From Ampullaceana balthica (taxonomy: Eukaryota; Mollusca; Gastropoda; Lymnaeidae), in assembly GCA_944989445.1 (NCBI GenBank), contig CALYLW010000136.1, forward strand, positions 124,001 to 188,000: a stretch of 64,000 nt of DNA, given 5' to 3'. The translations under genes were made by a program, and so were the position numbers. The notes beneath the pieces are model-generated. The model had not been told where the DNA came from. It worked only from the letters and a program-made list of their open reading frames with translations, and ran no database searches. Shown here in pieces: positions 47,962 through 64,000 of the stretch (position 1 is the first letter of the stretch; each line of letters starts with the position of its first letter).

Positions 47962-48155
47962 AGTATTCAGATAGTGAGCCATTTAGTCAACGAAATAGTA
48001 TACACATTATCCCCATCCTGTATCATATGTGGTCTAATGACAGCAACCCTCTGTCATATCATATTCATGTCATTCCAGGCACACCTATCACCAAGAATGA
48101 GCCCCCGGAATATCCTCCCACTTCTGTTATGAGTAAAGGGTTGACTGTCAACTAG
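47962..48155 (+). CDS. Orphan coding-like exon, unidentified C-terminus
   Basis: Open from ATTGAAACAG|ATCAGT to TAG at 48155. Encodes DQYSDSEPFSQRNSIHI ... LSYHIHVIPGTPITKNEPPE and a SVMSKGLTVN end. Composition and codon pattern look like real protein, but no ATG context, upstream exon or known family was found. It could be the last exon of an unseen plus-strand gene, a gene fragment or a pseudogene. Confidence 0.3.
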
Positions 48156-48696
48156 ACGTCATTAAAAAAAAACCCAAAGCACCCGGAAGTCGAAAAAGGT
48201 CTTAGCTCATTGGACAATGATATGAACTGGTGTCATCAAAGACCACGATTATGTTATTGGGTTTTAAAAAGTACAGTTACACACTACTACACAATTTACC
48301 GTCTTAAAAATGCTAAGAAAACAATACTAAAACTTTTCCTGGTATTTATTATTCGGGTTTTATTAATAAGCCATTCATCCCCTTAGGGATAGAATTGTGA
48401 AAGCCCCAATTACCTTATAGTTTTAATAAATCTTAAAATTAAGTAAGTAAAAGTAGAATTTAAAAAATGAGCATTTCATTTAGTCATTTAGCATGGATTA
48501 AAATAATTCAACCATAAATATATCTCATTGTTAAATTGGGGTTTAGTTCCACATGAAACTATGAAAATGGGATAAAATAACTTGTAATAATTTGATTTCA
48601 TTTATGACAACCAATATATTTATTCCATAGATTTTATACTTTCATCACAATCATTTATGCGAAACTACCTTTACGGAAACATACCCTGAGAGTGTT

Positions 48697-48711
48697 GTAT
48701 CCCTAGGCAAC
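48697..48711 (+). promoter_or_regulatory. RFX X-box-like motif upstream of the tektin-like gene
   Basis: GTATCC-CTA-GGCAAC resembles the X-box GTNRCC(0-3)RGYAAC bound by RFX factors that drive ciliary genes. The right half-site is perfect and the left has one mismatch (T for R at position 4). It lies 104 bases before the ATG, a normal distance for X-boxes in ciliary genes. Role is inferred from motif and gene type. Confidence 0.5.
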
Positions 48712-48814
48712 GGTTGATGGCGATCAACGATTTTGTGCTATCGACAGTAAGGGTCAGTGGGCGCCTTGACTTTGTTTATGAGCTTCATTTTACACTTGAG
48801 TGTTTTCTATAAAA

Positions 48815-51652
<2,838 letters not shown>

Positions 51653-53804
51653 TTCTCAGCTTCAGCTTGCAAGACTTTAAAAATGATATTAGTTGCGAAC
51701 AATAAGATGGTTGATGAGTTTTAGAAATTGCTGAATCATGAATCACATTGTCATGAACATTACATCGAGCTATCATTTTATCCACCACCATTTCTTGGGT
51801 TTTTTTATTACAAGGAATCAAACAGTGATATAATTAGATCACCACCTATCTATTTAAAGTAATGTAAAAAATTAAAAGCCTCTAGGCAAAGATTTCCTTT
51901 ATATATTGTATGTGCCATGTTCTGAACTTTTGTTTTCCTAATTTGCTGTATGTGCCAAGTTCTAAACTGTTTTGTTTTGATCCGTTGGTTTCTCTAATTT
52001 TTTGTTTTATTAGGTATGTGCTAGTTATTTAAGGATATTCTGTTTCATATTATGCTGTGAAGAAAAATATTGCCATTTAGAACATTTGATTTTCCCAATG
52101 TTTCTATGCACATGTACTTCTACAGGATTTTCTTTTAGTATAGAGTATTATTTGATATGATTAGATCACTCTAAATAATAAACGTATTTGACATAGCCAC
52201 CTTTATTTGATATCCTTTGATTTTATAGAATTCAATTACTTTTTGTTAGCTTAATATTAGGTTTGATTGCATATTTATTGTACATACTACCAATGTTTTT
52301 AGAATTTTATTTTGTTATGCATTTTTTTAAAAAAATGTTCTTTTTTCAATTAATGTCCCTATTTCAAACATACCAGTATTTCATTAGATTACCCCAGCAT
52401 TAACTGTATGATATTTCACTATACCATTATCTGTCTGCTTTTGCAGCTATTACCTGTTAACACCAAACTCCCCATCTAGATATCCCACTCTCCACATACA
52501 CAAACTTTTTCCTAAATTTAAAAAAAAACAAACAATTAGACTAAAATGCAAAATACTATGAAAATTAATCTCAAAATATTTCTTGAAATATCCAAGTGTA
52601 GGTTACAGCCAAAAGATTTTATTGGTTAACCATTTTCATTTCCAATATTTGTGCATCTTTATTTGAAAAACTTTCTCATCTGTCTCTATTTAATTGCAGA
52701 AAAATATCTGTGATAATATATACTTGTATAAAATGTATTCCAACACGTTGTTGTCTACCTACCTGGCACTTTCATTTACAGTAAAAATTAGTTTCAGTTC
52801 CTCAACGTTTTATATCCTAGTAATTGAAATAACTGTTTTTATAGACTTAAACTTTAACCCTGTCTAAAACGACCTTGAACATTCAATCATAACCATGCTT
52901 TTGCAACATTAATTTTTTTAAAGAAAATGTATTATTGGGGTAGCAATACTGTATTAAAATCCCACATTTTCACAACAAATTTATATTTATTCAAGGAAAA
53001 AAAAACCATCTGTTTTAAAAACAATCCCCTGCCACCTCTGTAACTGGCAACCTTAAAAATTTACACTTAACATGTTGGTATTATATTACTTTGAACACTT
53101 GTACTTATAAAATAATTCCAAGGATGATAAAGAAGTTAAAGCAGCATCTTATGAAACAAAAGTAGCTTTATTTTACAATCCAAGCTGTTGAATGTCTCAT
53201 TAACATAAATTTCACATAACATCTGAAAAATGATTTTTGAAATTCAAAATCTGATAATATTCATTGTAAGTTTAAGTGTACCCATAAATTTAGATTTTGT
53301 CTGCCTTAAAAATAAATGTATATTTGGATTACTTTAAGGAGACAGAATAAGCATAGTAAATGTATTAAGAAAGAAGCTTTTCAACAAATGTCACGTTGCA
53401 GTATTACTTTAAGATCTATTTATGTATTTCTCACTCAGTGTTCATTATGATTGTTCTATTCACATTTCTTTATTTTTTAAAAATGTTTCGTAAAAAGTAA
53501 TAAATTATATGTTGTAGTAAAAGGTGTCTGTGTAAAGTGATGATCATGGTATGTGAAATATATTAATCTTTAGCCCTTTTAGCAGAAGTATTTCATGGAG
53601 CCCTAGATGCCAAAAAAAACAGTGAATTGTTTCATTACTGTGGATACTTTATTCTTTTAAAAAGTTATCTCATAAAATGATTGAATGTATTTTATTAACA
53701 CTGTGATTGAGGGTATCAAAACAAATTACATGTAAATACCCAGTGATATGAAACTCCTATTGACAGACTAGCCAAGGTACCACGTAACTGGAGTTTTAAT
53801 CAAA
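51653..53804. other. 3' UTR of the tektin-like gene and intergenic DNA
   Basis: AT-rich, with several AATAAA hexamers. No ORF or splice pair is supported. Confidence 0.45.
52177..52182 (+). terminator. Candidate polyadenylation signal of the tektin-like gene
   Basis: First clear AATAAA after the stop codon at 51652, about 525 bases downstream in AT-rich sequence. Other AATAAA hexamers follow, so the used site is not certain. Confidence 0.35.
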
Positions 53805-54302
53805 CAAACCCGTAAAAACAAAGTTTTTGACTATAAATCCCTTATATATGAGACATAACTAACAGTATTGACAAACATTTACAGAATGAATCTGTCTTAA
53901 CTCCCCTTTGCTTTATAACCCAGGGGTGGGGGGGGGGAGGTCTGGTCACAGATCGCTGGACCGAGCTCAGCGTAGCGTGACACGTAAAATGTAAACAAAA
54001 GCACGCCGGTACATCGCGTCAACTGAACTGTCTCGTGAAAAAAAAACAATAACAAAGCGTGAAATTGAATTACATACGTCGTATAGAGATAAACTAAAAA
54101 TGCATTAATTTAATTACGGTACATTCGATCTATCTGAAATTTTGATACTATGCATTGTTAGGTGACACAAGTCTATGTGCCAAATTTCAGCTCGATGGCA
54201 TCACGGGAAGTGGGTCATTTTTTACTTTTGTTTTTCCGCCCGACGAAGAAATGACGACAGACAGAGAGAGAGACAAGATTTCAAAGTTAATATAAGGGAT
54301 TT
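53805..54302 (+). repeat. R-family repeat, forward full-length copy
   Basis: Starts CAAACCCGTAAAAACAAAG and ends AGTTAATATAAGGGATTT. The core reads GATCTATCTGAAATTTTGAT then AAATTTCAGCTCGATGGCAT, with GGGAAGTGGGTCA and an AGAC/AG run before the end. Closest to the copies at 5225-6207. Confidence 0.8.
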
Positions 54303-57300
54303 AAAAATTAGATTGTAAGAGGTAATTTCTGAATTTTGAAGGATGACTTATTTAAGTTCAAAGATCAAATAGAAATATTTAGGTTTTTATGAGGGGACAA
54401 GACAGGCACAATAACATGTCATTTTCCCCCCTCAACAGCCAGTATAAGCAATCTGATTGTTTTGACAATCAGGAAAATCTAACCTTACCTCGTTTTGTTT
54501 TGCAGATCTATAAAAAAAAAGTGTGTACATTTTGTCCAGAAGAAATTTAAGTTTTGTATTTATAATTTCAAATAGTTTTTTATTTTAAGTTGGACTACCA
54601 ATGAAGCTATGAACAAATATATAATCCTATTTTTTGGCCATTTCTGCATGTTCTGTCAGCTTGCACCTCAAAGTGGAAGCCAGCACAGGTATGTCATTAG
54701 ACTATCTGCCACACAGTTGGCAGTATATCAGTTTTTCCTTTTTGGATTTCCTTATATCTGGCTTGTTGGGAATGAGGCATAAGCAAGAGATTTCCCTCTC
54801 CCTGATGAGACTTTCCAAGGTTGACAAGTCTGGATGGCCTGTTTTATCCCAATGGCCTACTAAATATGACAATTCAGATGACAGGTTCCATTAATCATTT
54901 TAACCCTGGTCTAATAATGTGTAACTTTCAATCATTTTCATGCATGGCGCACTCTGAAATGTTTTCTTGTAACCCCCCCTCCACCCAACAACAGAAAGTA
55001 GCCAACCCTGAAACAATAATTAAAACACCAGGTAATTAATATAAGTACATAAAATCTGGTCCCAGTACTTAGCTCCGAGAAATTCTAAAGCTAGCTTTAG
55101 GTAGGTACGAAGGGACTAAAATTATGTTCAACTGATGGAAACAAAACGATTAAATTATAGTGTGATTGATATTGAAAACAAAAATTAAACTTAAAATTTA
55201 AGTCAGCAAAGAATTAGATAATTAAATTTGGAATTGATTAAAAATCTCCACAAGTATGCACTAGTACCTAATATCCGTCAAATCTTATATTGCAAAAAAA
55301 ATATTTAAAAAAAAACTTTAAATGGTCTTCGTTGAAAATCTTAATCTTAAATTTCATGTGATAATTTTGAATACAGTTTGGTTAATTGAAGAGTTACCAA
55401 TATTTATTGACAGTTTCTGTAGAGTGCCTGGAAAGGAGGCTAATGACGTCTCATACTACATGATACCAGGTTATCATACAAGTACAAGTCTACACATGGC
55501 ACAACTATCAAAATTTGGTTAAAGTGACAACTTAAGACATTTATATAAATTAACTATAATAAAATAATTCAAGAAATATACAACAAAGAAAAATCATATG
55601 CTTTAATTAGCATCCTTACAAAAATGTCCCCTTTTTTAAATAGTAAAACTCAAGGCAGGATTGTTTCAAGATTGATTTTATGCTGCCTACCTCACAGCAT
55701 TTGGGATGTATAGAGCCAAAGTTTCTACTTACAAAATATACATTTCCTAACATTCTGTATCAAGTGAATTCATTTTCAGCAACAATTTTCAAGGGACCAA
55801 CAACTGATTCAAGATTATTACACCCTCTCCACACTTAGCTTTTTTTTGACATGCAATGTATTTCTAAATAGATCTGAACCTAATTTTTAAAAATTCTATT
55901 AGTAGAGAGATGCATTCATTATCTTATGAGAAATGGATGTAACTTTACAGAATAGATCAGAATACCTTAAGCTTTATTTCCTAAATTGACGTACTGAATT
56001 CAACATTTGTAATACCATAATATATATTCCCGTTTCAATTAAATTGGCCATCATTATCAAGAATATTTCACAATAGCCACACAATTAGTTATAACTTTCT
56101 ACTCCTTCAACCTTTAAACAAACAAAAAGAATCCACAGAGAAAGAACTAGTCTGCTCACACCTGGACTTTTAATTAAACTTCCATTGTGTTGTAAAATGA
56201 TTGGTAGGCTGGTGTTAGGGCTTTTGTCAGTGAGCTTAAATCAGGATTTTTTATGTGAGAAAAAAATTAAATACATTACATTACATGGATAGAAAAGAGC
56301 TTTAGAAAATCGATGACTTGTTTGAATAAAACTTTTTAGTTAATCATTCAGGTCAAGTTAATGATACCTCAAATGTTCTTAAATGTTAGTGATTGTTGGT
56401 TAAGATAATCTGCTAATTGTTGATTTCTCAAATTCTCTTTATATCTAAGGCTGCAAATAGCTCCCTGTTTTCAATTACACATGTATAGTTAATGACTTTT
56501 TAACTTCTGATAGTAAAATTGAGTGATTTCAGGAATTTTTTGAATATTTTCACCCAAGAATATCAACACCCCACGCAACTAATAGCTCCGATTAGAAAAG
56601 AAAACATTAACAGTTTGAAATTGCACTGATCCAAATTTTCATGTATGCTTCATATTACACGCATGTAATAGATATATTATATATACACAAGTCACCAGTG
56701 AATATTTATTTTTTTCTTAATCACAAATTTAAAAAAAAAGAAGAAAAAATGTTTATCATAAACAGAACAGAACTAGTATGTGCATCTGAAAGCTTCCATT
56801 GCAGGAATATGACAAATCCCTTCAAGTTCAAGTTAAAGGAACAATAAAACACTGGATAACAAAACATTCAGAACTTTCCTCCGCAAGTTTAACACTATTT
56901 AAAATCAAAGAGTTTGACAAGCAGACCCTGTCGTCAAGCAACATTTGAAATAAAGTTCAACTGTCACAAGAAAATTGCAGTACAAGACAATGTCAATTTT
57001 TTTTTCAACACAATGATCCGATCGAAAGGTCCATGAATGTCAAGGATAAACAAATACACAAGACATTGGCTCTCCCGATCGAAAGGTCCATGAATGTGGA
57101 GGATAAACAAATACACAAGACATTGGCTCTCCCAGCGAGTACATTATAAACAATACAATTGTTAATTGTTGAAATAAAAACATGTTGAAAGTTCACTAGG
57201 TTTTATAGATCGTCTCAACATAACAAGATCTTTCAGCTTGGTTCCATTGACAGTCTAAACAGACCAAGAACTTCATGTTGACTGTCATACCAAAAAAATT

Positions 57301-58530
57301 TCCTGCAATCTTATAACTGATTCAAAGAACCCGGCTCATTTCTACTGAGGTCTATGCTGCAGGTAGACCTAAAAACAATTGCTTAAGTTTCAGTTAAAAA
57401 ATTCTGTTTTCAAAAATGAAACATCAGGAATGAAATAAGAGCAAGATAACACTATAATTTTTACTGCACAAAACATGTTCTAGTATGCCAGTTAAAGGAT
57501 GGATATAGCAGTTTCGAAATTATCATTACACTTACACTAAAAAGAAATATTAAAAATTCAGCTGTAATGATTTGAAAAACATTACTTTTTATTACATGAT
57601 ATGGGAATGTAACATCACAAATTTTGTTATAAAATGTTTTTTAATTTTCTCTTTGCATCCCTGTCATGTACTGACCAGCACTACCTATGTCTGATAATCA
57701 TTCAAATATCAATACACATTGAAGCTGTCTAAAAGTGAGAGGGATAAGTATTCAATGTTTATTTTTTGCCAGCAGAATTAAAGGTGATACTGCCACAATA
57801 CAGGTCAATGATCAACACTGAGATAAAGGTAGTTAACCGCTTCCATTTTTTTTTACAGTGGACTTGGATAAAGTACATTTATTTCTTTATCTCTTCATAT
57901 ACATGTGACAGCTAGAGGCAACAAAGAACATTTTTTGTACAGCCATTTCTAAATGGATGAATGATGTCAAAAAATATGAACATGCACTCAAATGTCAACT
58001 CATAAACCACACTATTAAAAAAAAGACTCTTATTAGCTACTTACTTGTACTTTTTTGACAGTTACATGCACTGTTTAGTTATGCTTTAAAACAAATTTGT
58101 TTTTCTAGGTGTAAGTTTCCAGTAGGTAAGTCAGAATTAATTAAACAAAGAATCATTGATTTAGTGAAAATGCAGAGAAAGGAGACGGTACATCAGCTTT
58201 AAACATACTTCAAGCACACCAACGGCATTGCAACATTAATTATTGTAATAATAAATATGTTTAGTTTGAAATTCAATCCTTCACTGAATCAAAAATTTGT
58301 CAAAGCACAGCCACTTACTTAAAACAAAACAAAAAATATTACACATTGGCCTTTCACACCACAACTTGCTCTTACAATGACACCATTCCACACTAGATAC
58401 TAGATACATAGACAGTAAAAACCTTTTCCAGACAACCATGATGATGAGATGTGGTGTAGGGGAACAAAGGACAATCACAATTGTGATAAGTGGTGGAGGT
58501 GGATGATGTGGAAGTGAAGATGCTTTTATT
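54303..58530. other. Intergenic DNA and probable long 3' UTR of Rab14
   Basis: About 4.2 kb. Rab14 genes in other animals have long 3' UTRs, and this region is downstream of the Rab14 stop on the minus strand, with several minus-strand AATAAA hexamers; no single end site can be chosen. A 57-bp tandem duplication at 57018-57131 is the clearest structure. Confidence 0.4.
57018..57131. repeat. 57-bp tandem duplication
   Basis: CCGATCGAAAGGTCCATGAA starts at 57018 and 57075; the copies differ at only a few bases. Confidence 0.92.
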
Positions 58531-63116
<4,586 letters not shown>

Positions 63117-64000
63117 CTGAAGAAGCAAAGAACAAAAGTTAACTGAATATTTCATTTTTGTTCTTTATGATAATATTTCTCAACGTGTTAAAACAAAATA
63201 AAATTTGACAATATATCTAAAATTTTACTTACAAAAGCAAATACCCAAAAGTGATAGATTGAGATACTACCCAACAGAGTACAAAGGAATATAATTACAT
63301 ATCATTGATGTAAGAAACCCCAAAAATTGTCTTCTTTTGTTTTTACTTGCTAGAGATGCAGTAAATTTTCAAATGTAACTTCAAAATTAAATTTAAAAAC
63401 TTTCTTTTTTTGCTATTTATTGGCAATTTATTGCAAAATATTAAATAATTATGGGTTTTTATAATGAGTGTTGTTAGATTTTTTATTTCTCTTCAATTTT
63501 TCTTTTGTTTGCTTATTTTGTATAAATTAATTAGTTGCTTCACAAAACTGCAATAAACAATATAGAATGTTACAAAAATATGTTTTAGTCAAGGATCATC
63601 AGTATCCTTCAGCTTATTAGATTAGATAATATATACCTAAGTTTCTTGTTAATTTCTTATTAACACAAACTGATTCTGATGATTTTTATGAAGCCAAATG
63701 CATATGAGCGAGTACTGGAGTTGCTACTACTACTATGATGAAGGATTTAAATTTAAGTGGGGTGGTGTTCTGTCAGGCTCACGCATACCCATTTGAATTT
63801 GATATAACATAACATTTTTACTATGATTCATGAATATGATGAAGGCCACAAATACATCACCCCAATTTAACTGTCTTTTAAACTTTATTATAATACCCAA
63901 CAATAAATCATCGTTAAGTTTAAGGACCAACAACTACTTGTCCTTAAAACTAAAGCTGCTAAATTAATAATTAGGCCGAAATTAACTAAATAATAATTTA
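63117..64000. other. Presumed 5' UTR intron or upstream region of Rab14
   Basis: About 0.9 kb of AT-rich sequence with no convincing ORF or repeat. Given the acceptor at 63116 it is most likely intronic on the minus strand. No CpG-rich promoter is visible. Confidence 0.4.

Overview
This is an AT-rich, intron-containing animal genomic window. The evidence points to a mollusc, probably a gastropod. It holds a tRNA-derived SINE with the conserved SINE core seen in mollusc and other invertebrate genomes, many hAT DNA transposons, minisatellite arrays, and three well-conserved metazoan protein genes with GT-AG introns. Nothing bacterial, viral or CRISPR-like is present. Species cannot be fixed from the sequence alone.

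Layout, left to right. 1-3543: minus-strand transcript with two alternative-looking first exons, a short coding exon, and non-coding-looking tail exons that run off the left edge. 4272-8020: decayed hAT transposon with perfect 8-bp target duplication; its transposase is broken by a LINE fragment and by a palindromic repeat. 8029-20450: repeats, small hAT/MITE copies, a LINE 3' end and three minisatellites, with no recognisable gene. 20479-45470 (minus): a phostensin/taperin-like gene of three coding exons (1007 residues). Its roughly 21.7-kb intron holds most of the accessory DNA: a 2-kb 38-bp satellite, hAT-in-hAT nests, a SINE, LINE remnants and several minisatellites. 45527-48814: intergenic DNA with a foldback repeat, a candidate orphan exon and the promoter of the next gene. 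48815-51652 (plus): a seven-exon TEKTL1/CCDC105-like tektin-family gene with an RFX X-box-like motif about 100 bp upstream. 53805-54302: interspersed repeat. 58531-63061 (minus): a complete eight-exon Rab14 GTPase gene, with one 31-nt microexon and a 5' UTR intron.

The three recognised genes do not form a pathway. One is a predicted actin/PP1-linked cytoskeletal protein, one a ciliary doublet-microtubule protein, one an endosomal trafficking GTPase. The window's unusual content is its repeat biology: an uncharacterised repeat family (called R here) with a conserved stem-loop and a self-insertion; nested hAT elements whose target duplications give an insertion order; and a cluster of young tandem arrays inside one intron.
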